Assembly: GCF_027409185.1 (NCBI RefSeq) | Contig: NC_084462.1 | Span: 83,872,179 to 83,936,178 of the forward strand | DNA: 64,000 nucleotides | From: Cynocephalus volans | Lineage: Eukaryota; Chordata; Mammalia; Dermoptera; Cynocephalidae | Direction: 5' to 3' | Shown: positions 1 to 11,010 of the stretch, piece after piece | Layout of the letters: each line of letters starts with the position of its first letter | Position numbering within the stretch: the stretch's first letter is position 1 | Notes under the pieces: generated by a model | The model's database searches: none | Told to the model about the DNA's origin: nothing | Seen by the model: only the letters and a program-made list of their open reading frames with translations | Program-made: the position numbers and the translations under genes

Positions 1-231
1 TTATAGCATGTTTGGGTGAAGTTAGCAAGGAGTTGTTTTTGCTATAATAAAGATAATTTTTTATTTATGTGGCCTGTGGTATCAAAAACATAATGTGAGA
101 AAGTAAAAGAAAAATGTAGGAAAAGGAAAGTAGAAATTATGAATACCCATGGCTAAATGGCATGGCAACTAATACTATTTTTGTAAAATTCTCAGGCATA
201 TAAGTCTAGAAGAATTGACCTGCAGCTATGT

Positions 232-345
232 ATTATAATAATGTGAAATGGTCCCCAAGATACTCAGAAATTAGATCACCCACTCTTGACAGTGGGAGGT
301 AATTGGAATATGTTCTTATCTAATAAATAAGGGTAGGGCCTTTAT
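232..345. repeat. Dispersed repeat, copy A of a local pair
   Basis: About 115 bases that align with 1219-1334 in the same orientation. Shared landmarks, in order, are ATATGAAATRGTCC, a TACTCAG block, CTTGACAGT, CTAATAAATAAG and TTTATTTTC.CATCTGAAACAAG. Substitutions and small gaps are spread evenly, so the two copies separated long ago. I do not recognise the family. A fragment of an old LTR is possible because of the AATAAA-like motif, but no end or target duplication is visible. Confidence 0.55.
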
Positions 346-1218
346 TTTCGCATCTGAAACAAGCACTTAGCTGAAGGCTACCATAATTATCCATGGTGGC
401 TGTGGGAGTGAAGTACAGACGCAAAACTATAGAATGAATCCAGAGTGGGGAAGCAGTGGGCACCAAAGTGTCTATGTGGCAAGATGAGCCTTGCTGTCAA
501 ACTTGTCTTTGGAAATAGATCCTGGAATAAGTGTTTCCAGGATGTGCAGAGATAGTCTACTCAGGATACTTAACAGCCCGGGTGCAGATTTTGGGACTAT
601 TGGCTCGTAGAGATGTGCTGGACTCTACACTACCTGAAAAATGGGCTCAAGTGTAGCCATACATGCTCCTCCCCTAAAGAGCATGCCTGCGTGCACCTTC
701 CAACTACTTGTCATTGCTGTTCATTTTTTAAAAGTGGAATTGAGGCCTTAGTAATATTATCATACTTTCCCTCCCAGTCAGTAAGATAGCTTGTTTGGTC
801 CTGGTTCTGGGAAATCCTGTTCCCTTCTTTCTTCCTCTCTTCAATGGCAGTATTGATTTACCTTTGGACCAGCAGCCAGATATTCTCTTCTCTCTCCCTC
901 TTCCTTACCACCTTTTCAAAAGGAAGTTTCACTGTCTACCTGCTGGGCTACTGGCCTTTTATTATTATGTTAATCATGCTGATGGGTAGAACAGCTAGAA
1001 ACCTGTGGTAAAGCAAGAAATTTGAAGCTGGAGAAAAAGCAAAGACTCCTAGAAGGCAAAGGAGGCCTGGGAGTCAATGTTTTAGCAATATTTTTTTGTT
1101 TGTGATTGAGTAAGAGAATTTTGGGGGAAGCATTGCCATCAAGAGGAGAGTGAGAATGCACAAAACATTTAAAAGATTTTTACTGTATGTTTTGTAGGTA
1201 GTTACACCTCTCACCACC
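346..1218. other. Unassigned sequence
   Basis: Nothing recognisable lies between the two copies of the local repeat. Reading frames are short and unrelated to known proteins. Confidence 0.5.
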
Positions 1219-1334
1219 GTAATATGAAATAGTCCGTAAGTTACTCAGGTTAGATTTCTTGCCCTTGACAGTATAAGGTAACTCTGGAAGATACTCTTGT
1301 CTAATAAATAAGTGTAAGGTCTTTATTTTCACAT
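1219..1334. repeat. Dispersed repeat, copy B of a local pair
   Basis: This is the partner of 232-345, direct orientation, about 990 bases apart. Homology starts near AATATGAAATAG and stops after CATCTGAAACAAGTACTTGG. The flanks do not match, which argues for two insertions of one family, or the terminal parts of one old element, rather than a recent segmental duplication. Confidence 0.55.
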
Positions 1335-2041
1335 CTGAAACAAGTACTTGGCAGGCAGATTTAAATTTATTTTCATTTCTTAACTGTGGGAAACAATCTT
1401 CTTTTTATGAAATCATGCAACTTGTGGCCCCAGTCATATTTGGTTATACTTTCATTTTGGTACTTTTTGTGCTATAATCGATGAAAAATATACCTTTCTA
1501 CCTCTTTCTCCCTCCAAAAAAAAAAAAAAACAACCCTACCATACCCCTTCACTCATGGAAAAACTGAATTTTCAGTTTAGGACTTAATCCCTTTATTTTA
1601 AGGCTTTGCTCCATTTGAGAATGTAGCTGTCACAGGACTTTAAACTAGTGTGAGCTATTTATACTTCAGGGTCAAGGATGTCTTTTATCCTAGTGGTATA
1701 GAACAGAATTTAAGGGATCCCATAGATGGGGTTACAAAATGCAGGAGAAAAGAAAAAGGATGCCAGGAAAAAAGATGAGAAATGTTGCCAATTTCACAGT
1801 TTTGTTAAGAGCTGGTTATATTGCCAGCAGCGCAGATTCTGGCTCCAAGACCCTGAAGCCTCATTATGTTTCTATTTATCATTTTGTAAAGTTAGAAGGG
1901 TATATTGGGACAAAAAGGAAATGGGAAGAAGGTATGGGTAGAACAGGGAAGGCAGTTTTCCATAGGGACAAGTTTAACCTCTTATTTTGGGAGTCAGGGA
2001 AGAAAACTAACATTGGCCTAATAAAAACAAATAATGTCATG
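1335..2041. other. Unassigned sequence
   Basis: A poly-A run sits at about 1516-1530. A 104-codon frame at 1739-2053 has no recognisable domain and runs into a MIR fragment, so I treat it as chance. Confidence 0.5.
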
Positions 2042-2130
2042 AATAGTAATTAGTATAATTTGAATACTTACGTGCCAGGCACTGTGCTGAGCAAGCAGCA
2101 TGCTTCCTGACACAGCATTGGAGTTCATCT
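2042..2130 (+). repeat. MIR fragment
   Basis: The MIR head is legible: TACTTACGTGCCAGGCACTG followed by TGCTGAGC. MIR is an ancient tRNA-derived SINE shared by all mammals. The core and tail have decayed beyond recognition. Confidence 0.75.
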
Positions 2131-2939
2131 ATTTAAAATGTATAAATATGTGTTTCCTCCTACCTTTACATTTCCTCTGCCTTATTTTTTTCCTGTTATT
2201 TAAACTTGCTATATTGTGTGACTCTTTGTAAACTGCCTTAAGCCTTTTTATGGAACAAGACAAGATATATATAAATATGATAACCTATATACAAACTGGG
2301 AAAGTTACAGATGCACGGACATTTCAGACTCTTGCTATTCTTTTCTAGTTCCATTTTCCAGCTCTAACCAGAGCTCTCCTTCATATTTCTGACCACATAG
2401 GAAGTAATCTTTTGGTGTTGCCGCCAGGTCACATTCCTTACACTCATCCAAATCCTGAATCACCAATGGCTGTCCTCCCCTGAAATGTTCCTTTGGTTAT
2501 TGCTCATTACCTCTTGGTCTCTGAGGTCTCTTTTGATTTTAAAATCCCATGATTCTCTAAGCCTCTGGTACTATAGTTATTGATCGTTGGTGGGCACCTT
2601 CTTCTAAAATGCTTTTTTGGAAGACACCTGGGAAGGTTACCTCGGAAGATGGGGATGAAGGGTAACATAAAAGTTTTGAGTCAAGAATACCTTCTTTAAT
2701 TATCTACCTTGTCTTTTTCATGTATTTTTCTAAATACTGTCATTTCCCTGGCTTCCTATTTATGTTCGTCAGTTTTTAGAAAGCGTAGGACAAATAATTT
2801 CCATTTGCTTCCATTTTCAAAATTAACTGGTGGAAGGAGGCAATGAGTCTCCAGGAAGCAAGAAAATTTCCCATGGGCGATAAAGCGTTAAATATGATAT
2901 ACCTTGTAGATACATAGAGTATAGGGACAATTGAGCCAA
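2131..2939. other. Unassigned sequence
   Basis: No repeat or coding feature that I can support. Confidence 0.5.
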
Positions 2940-3000
2940 ATCTCTGCATTTTACAGATGAGTAAATTGAGGCCCTGTCACTTATCAGATGAGTCAGAGCT
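2940..3000 (+). repeat. MIR core fragment
   Basis: The motif TTTTACAGATGAGTAAATTG followed by AGGCC is the MIR core segment. Flanks are too decayed to extend it. Confidence 0.6.
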
Positions 3001-3785
3001 GCATGGGGGATGGGAAATTTGGCACTTGCCTTTGCTCCGGAGCATCTCCCTCCTGTAGGGTGTGTCCTTATGCGAGCCATCTCCCTTCACAGTGAGATCA
3101 TCAGAGGCAGCCTCGTAGAGTAGCTCAGGAGCCATAAAATTAGTGAGAAAAAAGTTCATGGTATGTTTGTCAGTGAAGATAAGTTCTGTACAAGTACAAA
3201 ACATCATCATTGTGACTTGAGATACTTGATAGCACATATGACTGCTCACAAATGAAGCCTAAAAATACTCCAGCATGTGGGATGTAACTTGGTAGGTGTC
3301 TGTGACTATAAAGGCAGGACTAGAAATAGAATTGGGGGTACATGATGTTGCTTAGCAATACAAATGAAAATGGGATGAAAATAGGGTTCTTAGGCAGAGA
3401 AAAACTTGTTTACTAGAAGTAAAGACATACTGGTGGCTCATTTTTCAACTTTATCTACAGTTATGAATATGAACTTTGTTCTCTGAAGTTCTGGGTTTAT
3501 CATTGGCACTAGCAACATTAGAAGAAATCTTTTATCCTTTTTTTTTTTTTTTTTTTCTTTCCTGAAGGAGGGCTGTGTGGGTGGAGTTGGCCATAGGCAC
3601 TTTGAAGATTTTAAGAGGTTGTTTCCTTTCTTAATGGATATAGCATGTAGTGAAAAACAGAATCAAAACATGTAATGCACAAATTATAAAGATGCAGACT
3701 CAGTGGCACGAGTAAACAGATATCAATGTGAAGGAAATGAATAGTTATAAAAATCTTGTTTGTGTTGGTTACATGAAAATGTTAG
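3001..3785. other. Unassigned sequence with poly-T run
   Basis: Poly-T at about 3538-3556. Otherwise nothing recognised. Confidence 0.5.
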
Positions 3786-3960
3786 TTTATTTGTCTCTCA
3801 ATAATTTTGCATGGTGAACATTATCCTGTCATTTTTACAGATGAGAATGCTGAGAAATATTGACTTGTCAAAGTCACAGACTTAGTGGGGGCAGACCGGG
3901 GTTCCAACTCAAGTTTGTTCCTACGTAGCTTGGGCTTTTTCCACTCCACTAAATCACCTC
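3786..3960 (+). repeat. MIR element
   Basis: The order of MIR landmarks is kept: TTTTTACAGATGAGAATGCT, then a GACTTGTCAAAGTCACA block (MIR core), then a GGGGTTCCAACTCAAG tail. It is strongly diverged, as expected for the family. Confidence 0.7.
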
Positions 3961-4254
3961 AGGATGAGCCTTCTGGGTGCTAGGTATGGTGGCAGGTGCA
4001 TTTGTGTGCACTGGGAAAGCTTCCTATAGATTGTTGCTCTTGAACTGAGTTTAAAGGACTGTAGTCAAGAGGGAAAAGACAAGGTTTTCAGGCAAAAATT
4101 GTTTTCTGAAGAGCTATTTTCTTAATATCTGATTGAAATCTTTTATTGCCACTTAAGTTTTCAAAAAGTTAACTAGATGTAAACACTTTGGGTACAACAA
4201 TCTCATTTTAAAGGTTTCACAATACTTAGTGTTCCACTAGGTGCTTGATATATA

Positions 4255-4334
4255 CAAGGATACTTCAAAAAATTCGTGGAAAGATTTGTATTATCTTTTA
4301 ATTATGTTTTTCCATGAACTTTTGGAAATATTTG
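4255..4334. mobile_element. 80-bp mariner-type MITE
   Basis: A palindromic element of exactly 80 bases between TA dinucleotides (4253-4254 and 4335-4336). The left end reads CAAGGATACTTCAAAAAATT and the right end, reversed, CAAATATTTCCAAAAGTTCA; both continue into a shared (C/T)GTGGAAA or CATGGAAA. TA duplication and terminal inverted repeats are hallmarks of Tc1/mariner elements. The termini resemble those of the decayed mariner at 30349-31864 and of the MITE at 8226-8303, so it is probably an internally deleted relative. It has no coding capacity. Confidence 0.8.
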
Positions 4335-4690
4335 TAAATTGAGCTGCCACCCAGAATTCTAAGTAAAGGCTAAATAGGAGAGGTTATAAGACATTCTTAC
4401 GGTCAGGAAATGAGTTTGACATATAGTAAAGGTGACGGGAATGGCCTTCCACAATCCAGTTCAATTTGATGGGTCAGTTGCAAAAAGGCACAGGTCAGAA
4501 GTCGGAAGAAAAAATCCAGGAAAGAATGAGGTATTCCACAGTGGAAGGGTATCCCTTTGACACTGAAGACAGCAACAGTCTGCAAGGCACGAATAAAGTT
4601 GTCTATTCACTGAAAACCTGCTCAGGACTCTAACTTTCTATATGGTGTAGAGATTTAGAGATGAGTTTATTAGAACATTTGTTCATTCAG

Positions 4691-4762
4691 CTAATATAAG
4701 ACAATCAGTCTACGGCCATACCACCCTGAATGCACCCGATCTCGTCTAATATAAGACAATCA
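4691..4762. repeat. 17-base target site duplication flanking the 5S copy
   Basis: Both copies of CTAATATAAGACAATCA are identical, which points to a fairly recent insertion or low local mutation. Two bases of microhomology lie at the 3' junction. Confidence 0.92.
4708..4747 (+). pseudogene. 3'-truncated 5S rRNA retropseudogene, tailless
   Basis: These 40 bases match the first 40 nucleotides of mammalian 5S rRNA (GTCTACGGCCATACCACCCT and onward to CTCGTCT) with two differences. Both are CpG-type transitions, CG to TG and CG to CA. The copy stops abruptly with no poly-A. It is flanked by a perfect 17-base direct repeat (CTAATATAAGACAATCA) at 4691-4707 and 4746-4762; the last two bases of the 5S match (CT) are shared with the right repeat. 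Target duplication shows insertion by retrotransposition, probably with L1 enzymes. A truncated 3' end without a tail fits the known class of tailless retropseudogenes. It lacks most of the internal promoter (A box, IE, C box lie downstream of position 50) and cannot be a functional 5S gene. Confidence 0.92.
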
Positions 4763-5194
4763 AGTGTCAGGCACTGGAGCTATGAAAAAGAGTAAGATAC
4801 TCACCCCCGTCAAGGTGTACATGTCTTATGAACAAGTAGGTGTAGACAATGTCAGCTGTCCAGTGTGATACTACAAGCATAGAGGACAGAAAGTTAGTTC
4901 AGATGTTTCAGAAAACTTGGGCAGTGTTGATGTGGGGCTGACAGTCCTTGGGACTTGGCCTCTGAGAATTCTTCCTTTCTCTTTGGAAAATTAGAGCTAT
5001 TGTCATCCTAAAGTGTGGATGACAATGCTCTAAACAAGCCACGTCAGAAGAAAATGTATATTCCTTTCTTTAAGAGAAAGGAACCAGAAGATGTTGTGCT
5101 CTGCCATATTTTTAAATGATATTCTCTCTGCTTAGATATTTTGCATACTAGAGGACAGGCTTTTGAATGTTCTCACCAAAAAGAAATAAATGTA

Positions 5195-5374
5195 TGAGGC
5201 GATGGATACACTGGACTACCCTAACTCAATTACTATACAACATATCTATGTATCAAAATATCTGATTTTACTCCATATACATGTACAATTACAATGTCGA
5301 TTAAAATATATATATAAAATAATTATGTGTGCTTGTTATTAGTGTTTCTAGTAAAAAAAAAAAAAAAAAAAAAA
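5195..5374 (+). mobile_element. L1 3' end fragment with poly-A
   Basis: The end of an old L1 3'UTR is readable on the plus strand: TATGTATCAAAATATCTGAT, then ATGTACAATTACAATGTCGATTAAAA, matching the usual L1 ending 'acaattattatgtgtcaattaaaa'. An AT-rich stretch and a 22-base poly-A (about 5352-5374) follow. The poly-A may belong to a separate insertion. Confidence 0.6.
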
Positions 5375-5936
5375 AGCAGGGGGAATGCCTCTCAGTGCCT
5401 TGCATGAGAAAACAAAACCTAAAAATGAGCTGTTGTCTCCATGTGTATTTTTGCCCTAGGATAAGTAATCAAAAGAAATCAGAACACCTATCCACTCTCA
5501 AGTCGGCACTAAGTCGAGCCCTTGAATGCTGACATTGGAGAAATTTTTCTTGTTTCTGCTCTTTCTGTCAGGAATCCAAAGCTGCTTGACTTCTGAAAAA
5601 GGGAGTAAATTTCATCACAGAGGGCTGAGGGTGTGAAATACTCAGTTGTTACCCAGTATTGTTTTGGATAGAGATTACAGGGGTTTTAGAGAGACCCTTT
5701 TGACTGATCTTTGCCTTGAATAGTGGAAAATATATCTTATTTTGAATTTGTATCAAAAAATAAACAGGCCTGACACGGAGAGCCATTTACGCTCCTGCAA
5801 AGGTCTCAAAGCAGCAGAGGAAGAAATGGTTTAAAGAATGAGGATGGGGGTATAGTTTTCAGAGAACCTTTTTGGAGGGAGGTATATTAAAGATCAGATC
5901 ACTTGCCTTCCTAGGAGTCATTAGAAAAGAACCAGT

Positions 5937-5939
<3 letters not shown>
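5375..5939. other. Unassigned sequence
   Basis: No recognised feature apart from short A runs. Confidence 0.5.
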
Positions 5940-6001
<62 letters not shown>

Positions 6002-6016
6002 GTATATATATATATA
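5940..6016. repeat. (AC)n/(TA)n microsatellite
   Basis: A nearly pure CA run of about 55 bases (5942-5996) passes into an alternating TA/TG tract ending at about 6016. Alternating purine-pyrimidine of this length is prone to slippage and can adopt Z-DNA. Confidence 0.97.
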
Positions 6017-6086
6017 AATCAATAACATCTATTAAATAGGTAATCCTATTATTCTATAGTGAAAGTATAGTAAAACAAGAAAGGTT

Positions 6087-6245
6087 GTTCAATATTAGCT
6101 TCCTAGGGCTGCTGTAATAAAGTATGGAAAACTGGGTAGCTTAAACTAGAAATTTATTTTGTCAAGACCTGAAGACTAGATGTTTGAAATCACATCTAGG
6201 TTCTTCATCACATATTTTTTGGGGGCACAATTCAACCCTATAACA
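6087..6245 (-). mobile_element. MLT1-like MaLR LTR, internally deleted
   Basis: It reads as the reverse complement of an MLT1 LTR end: TTAGCTTCCTAGGGCTGCTG, TAATAAAGTA, AACTGGGTAGCTTAAA, GAAATTTATTTTGTCA, and at the far end TTTGGGGGCACAATTCAACC. The middle of the LTR is missing. MaLRs are non-autonomous ERVL relatives. Confidence 0.65.
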
Positions 6246-6647
6246 ACATGGAAAATGGAGTGTTAAATAACAATTTACCAGTGTCTTTACCCCAGTGTCT
6301 GAAAGAGTGAAGGTCCTTCACTTGAGAGTGTGAATATTCCAGTAGTTTGGCGAGAATAGCCCTACAAAGAGGAAGAATGATTCACCAGATTATCCCTGCT
6401 TGACGGAAGGGTGCATCATTAACTGTATCCAATGCCTTTTGCTGTGTTGCTGTATTTCTAAGCACATACTGACTTATCTATTCAATTGTTGATGTATCTC
6501 AAACTCAGGAAGAGATATCCTTGCCTAATGGTCACAAACTTGCTAATTTTTGTGACAAGCCACACACACTCTGGATATAGCAGGTATCTGTAAGTATTTT
6601 AAAAATTGATTCGTATATGCTCCTTCAAAAATCAAAAGTTGTTATAT
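6246..6647. other. Unassigned sequence
   Basis: Nothing recognised between the MLT1 fragment and the solo LTR. Confidence 0.5.
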
Positions 6648-6653
6648 AATTTT

Positions 6654-7212
6654 TGTTGCTTTGCCCTCCACAGATTTGTCACCCCACTTCCCCCTGGGTG
6701 ACAGAGGTGCAAAGGATTGCTCAAAGCCCATCTCTTCTGAGTAGTGAGAAGCCCTGAAGGGGTTAATTTCCCCAGAACACTCCAGTGAGAGGCATCCCTT
6801 CCTTGGGAAAATTAACACCGAATAGGGGTTCTCTTCCTGCATTTATTTTCCAGACCAGGAAGTTACAGGAAGAGTACATAGGTGGGGTTATAGTTTAACA
6901 ATATAGGCTGGTAACTTTCAGTGAAACAAGCCAGATGACATTCCAGTAAGGCAATAAGTGGTCCTATGAACAAAAGCTTGATCTTAGCAAACATTCCTTC
7001 TCCCTCCAATATTTTCTAGTATCTTTACATTTCAATCAGTAACTAGTCTGTCCTTAAGCCAGCAACCTTGCTGTGCCACAAATCTTTATCCTACACCAGA
7101 GACTTTATAGCCTGAGGAAAATTTCCAGTCCTCCACAAGGTCAATATTTGAAACTGCAAGGCTTTGGAAAACCAGGCCCTGTGAAGTACCTTTGCTTTAA
7201 GAATCCTCTACA
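6654..7212 (-). mobile_element. Solo endogenous retroviral LTR, copy 1
   Basis: A 559-base element starting TGTTGC and ending CTACA, flanked by a perfect 6-base duplication AATTTT (6648-6653 and 7213-7218). It is homologous along its whole length to 39131-39696. Minus orientation is inferred because that strand carries AATAAA (plus-strand TTTATT at 6842-6847) about 190 bases before its 3' end, as expected for an R/U5 boundary. There is no internal retroviral sequence and no second LTR, so it is a solo LTR left by recombination. Six-base duplications are typical of class II (ERVK-like) elements, whereas class I gives four and ERVL five. I do not recognise the family name. Confidence 0.85.
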
Positions 7213-7459
7213 AATTTTTGTACAAATCGTAAGAGCTAAAATGGAAAGCTGGCACATAATTTATTCTTGTATGAACTTGAATCATAGGAGCCTTCAGAGG
7301 GAGTACGGGTCCTGCTGACGCCTTGATTTAGAACATCTGAATGGCCTAATAACACCTGGAGACACCGATCATCAGATCCATAAGATGGAGGAGACTTGAA
7401 TTCCTTCTAGTTGTATTTTCCTGGGGGTTGTGAAAGGTTTAACTTTACACACAAGAAGT

Positions 7460-7560
7460 ATGTGTCAGAAAATGGTATGAGGCACTGAGAATATAAAAAT
7501 AAACAAGACCCCTGTGTTCCTTGTCCTCATGGTGCTAACAGGAGCAAGAAATGAATAGAA
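7460..7560 (+). repeat. Ancient mammalian repeat fragment
   Basis: The stretch GAGGCACTGAGAATATAAAA then CCTTGTCCTCATGGTGCTAACAGG resembles the same old 'ggcactggggatacag...cctcatggagctt' family seen at 4672-4870. Confidence 0.4.
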
Positions 7561-8225
7561 TTAGGCTTCTGCAGGTCAATGTCATTAAAACATAGTTTCT
7601 CAGAGCAAGTTTGTTCTCTTCTACCTTGATTGCATTGGAATATTTTAAGCTGATTTATTGATTTACAAGGGTACTGGGAATCTTGCAAGATGGAAGTTAT
7701 TTCAGAATGTACCAGGCTTCAGAATGCACCAGCATGATGTTGTATGTAAGCATGATGAAAAAATAATGCAGTCAACAAAGCAATGATACAGGATCAAATC
7801 TGGAGAATCAATCAGGATCCTTAGCCTCAAGCAGCTTCTATTATAACCAGGAAAATATCACCAAGAGAAACTTTGGGGGTGGGGGTGGGAAATGAGTTCA
7901 TCTCATCATTTATAATTATGTAATTAAAATTAATATACATGATAAATTTCAATACAGTTAGGAAGATTGAAGAGCTACTAGTATGTAGAGTATTTAGGGG
8001 GTGAGTTATTTTATTCTGGGTAGTTTACATACATGGCTGCTATCCCCTTTTCAACTGTGAGCCATTCAGGAGAATTGGCCCCAAACATAGCATAGAACAG
8101 CTATCAAAGATTTTGCTATATAAACTATACATTAAAAACATGGGGAGCCATAAATGTCGTGAAGTTAAAAAAAAAAACAAAAAAACTTGAAGCTGAATCC
8201 TATGTCTAGAGATGAACATCAAAAA
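7561..8225. other. Unassigned sequence
   Basis: A G-rich run at about 7875-7889 and AT-rich stretches. No element recognised. Confidence 0.5.
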
Positions 8226-8303
8226 AGAGGGTACTCGAAAAAGTTCATGGAAAGATTTGTACTATCTCTTTTATTTTTCCACAGACTTTTTGAAGTATCT
8301 TCA
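8226..8303. mobile_element. 78-bp mariner-type MITE
   Basis: Palindromic element closely related to 4255-4334. Left end AGAGGGTACTCGAAAAAGTT, right end reversed TGAAGATACTTCAAAAAGTC. TA follows on the right (8304-8305); the left TA appears mutated to AA. The internal text TCATGGAAAGATTTGTA(C/T)TATCT is shared almost exactly with the first MITE. Confidence 0.8.
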
Positions 8304-8814
8304 TATATTCATCTAAGCTAAAATTGATCAGGCCCTTCTAAATAATTTCATTTCAAAAGGAATTGAAACTTGGATATATTTTGGGTGATGGAGGAAAATG
8401 ATTCTAACAAGAACAGCATTTATTTATCTTCATTTATTTAAAAAAGCCAAAATACATTTTAAACTACTTTAATTTTGTGTTTACTTTGATAATGTTCATA
8501 TTAAACTAAGATAAAGTTTTAACTGATACATTAGACGGGATTTCAGTTGTGCAAGTACAGGTTTAAGTCTTGTGGAATCACACATTTAACTACTTTACGA
8601 TGTGTCAACTATCATTTGGGCTGCTAATGGTAACTACTGTATCACTAGATTTATTAGATAACTTAGTTTTAACCATTACTTTCAAATTCAGAACATCAAA
8701 TTGGACATCATCACAGTATGTTGTCCAGTTAAAGTGGTTTAAGGTCAGGTAACCAGTTACTGATTTTCACATAAAATATAAAACGTCTTCTGTGCATAAC
8801 CTGCTTGCCTGCCC
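8304..8814. other. Unassigned sequence
   Basis: AT-rich, no recognised element. Confidence 0.5.
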
Positions 8815-10720
8815 CTTCCCCTTTATTTTATTTTTACAGTGAGTGTCACTGAATACCTTGTCTTAAACCAATCAACTTCGTTTTTACTTTTGTTCTGTGT
8901 TTCCCTCTGAAAAAATCCCATTCCATGATGAAAACACCAGAGGTGGGACCAAACTGAATGGCCACCAGACTGGTTCCTTGTTATTGGATGATACTGAGTT
9001 TGAAAAATGAGGGCTTCATTTCTGGCAGCAGATGAGAACACATGCCCCCAAATGCATGGACTTTCCCATTATAAGATGTGTATTTTTACTCATGAGCTCC
9101 CACAAAACTATTGTTCTCATTAGTTCGCTTCTCGCTCCGCTGTGCACCCTTTCTAAATGTTCGTTTCCATGTTTTTGAATTACAACAGAATTTAAGACTT
9201 CAGTTATTGTCCAGTCTTTCTTGATTCTGGCACAGCAGCTGGACCAAGCTCTGCAGTCTCCTCGTCAGCTTTCACACACAGTTCAGTATGTCCTAGTTTT
9301 GTGTGAACTCTGGCTGCTTCAAGAGTGTGTGTTAGAAGAATTTCACAGTTCTCTTGGATGTCCATCATTAGTGTCTGAGCTGTTCCAAATAGTTAATTTC
9401 CTTTGGATAACCTTTTACTTTCTTAAAATCACCATGTGTCACATTAGTAGAAGTAGGAAAAGAAATGAACTTGTTTCCTTTCCTGAATCAAGCTGTAGTC
9501 TGAGTAAGACAATTAGGAAAGTAGCAGGCTTCAAACATGAACTTTATCCCTTCTTTCACTGGACGTCCTGAAAAAGCATCAGGCAGTATCTCTGCTGGGA
9601 GTGCTTCCATTGCTTCTGCATTGCTGATACTGGTTGACCCTTTGATATCTTACCATTTCTATAGCTCTCTTAAGCTTTCTGTTTTCCAGCATCAATATTT
9701 GTTATCCTGACAGCCACATCACCTTCAGTGAGAGAAGGCAAAGGTCAAGAATTTGTCTAGTCTCTATATTTTGTTCAGGCTTTCTACCTGTGTTGTCACG
9801 ATGGATGCAGATATATGAAGCTCTGAGATTTTATTATTTTTCCTTGTTTTTGATTTTTTTTAAAAATAAATTTTCCCCAGTGACTGATTCAAATCAACAG
9901 TAAAAAGTGCGTCCAAGAGTTTCTCGTAGAATCAGAACTCTCCTACTCATTTGGCCTTTGACCTTGCTGAAGGGCTACAGGAGATTCATTGTGTCATTTT
10001 CTTTCCCAATGATAGCACCAGATGTCTGTGTAGAAATTGACTGTTTAGTCTTAGCACTGGACTTAGAAATGTATTGCAGCTTCTCCTATACGTGGAAGTG
10101 TTGTGTTTATCTTCTAGCTCATCAGAAACATTTCAGTGTTTCAGGTCATCATCCTGGTATAAGTGATTGCTCTTTGAATCCCCGTTTGATCAAGGGAGAT
10201 GTTGGTATTTGCCCTGCTGGTTGTAGTTAAAGCAGTGCTGTGCGTGTCTTTCTTCTTTGGGTGGCTTTTCAGAGTGGCAGGTTTTCCTAAGGGGCCAGTA
10301 GCCAGGCGTTTATCCTGGGATGGATAATCATTCATCTTCAGCCACTTAGTGTCTTACAACACCCTGAGGACTATGGTTTGAGGGCGATTTCTTCCTTTTT
10401 CAAGTCAATCCTTTTAAGCAGCAGGATTCAGTTTGGAGATGCTGTTTTAAATATGACTTACAGAATATTTCTCCTTTGTAGCCTCCAAAAGGACAACACT
10501 TTGGCACTTTGTGTACAACTTTAGGAGACTTCCCCAGGGAAGGCCTTTCTTTAGCCTTTACCTCAGTGTTGCTCTGTCAGTTTTGCCAGCTTGGGTCTCA
10601 GTCCTTGGCTATCCATGGCAATCTACCTTCAAAAATCAAAGGTTTTATGTCTTTTTTCATTAAGCCCATATTTTAGGGTGGCTTTTTTACAAGTCCAGCA
10701 AACCAGAGCTCACACATCAG
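8815..10720 (-). pseudogene. Unidentified degraded coding-like sequence (possible processed pseudogene)
   Basis: On the minus strand several short open stretches follow one another with frame changes: 10335-10141 (64 codons, starting MNDYPSQDK), a stretch near 9650-9530 and one near 9330-9210 ending ..PAAVPESRKTGQ. An AATAAA cluster lies on the same strand at about 8820-8835, where a polyadenylation signal would be expected. The composition is Lys/Ser/Thr-rich. A short stretch around 10510-10440 faintly resembles the K-P-x-x-G-x-Y-R-G-x-I segment of CKAP2 (mitotic spindle protein), but I could not extend this convincingly. No intron boundaries, poly-A tract or target duplication were found. 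It could equally be an unknown repeat or non-coding sequence. Confidence 0.25.
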
Positions 10721-11010
10721 ATTTAGGATTATAGGATTTGTCTGGGGACTCATGGAGGAGAGGAAGGAAATGAGTAAGCGGGCCAGGTGATGAGTTGTGT
10801 ACCACCACATAATCTCAGGCAGCCTGCTTTGATGATGGTCTTGTTAGAACGACATTTTGATTTTCAGGTCCTGGTGACAAAAGGGCGCTTCATGTTGAAG
10901 CCGTATGGCTGTGGCTATTGGAACAACGCTGTACCATAGCACCTGATGAGCAGGTTAAAGTCGTGCCTTCTATTCTTTGATTTCCTTAAACTGATTCCTT
11001 TCACAGAAGC
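10721..11010. other. Unassigned sequence
   Basis: Nothing recognised. Confidence 0.5.

Larger units (their letters stand above)
4672..4870 (+). repeat. Ancient mammalian interspersed repeat, split by a 5S fragment
   Basis: Outside the 5S insertion, the text ACATTTGTTCATTCAGCTAA ... AGTGTCAGGCACTGGAGCTATGAA resembles the common old mammalian repeat that reads 'catttattgagcacctac...ccaggcactg...gggatacagcagtgaac'. The subfamily cannot be named by eye. Confidence 0.4.
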
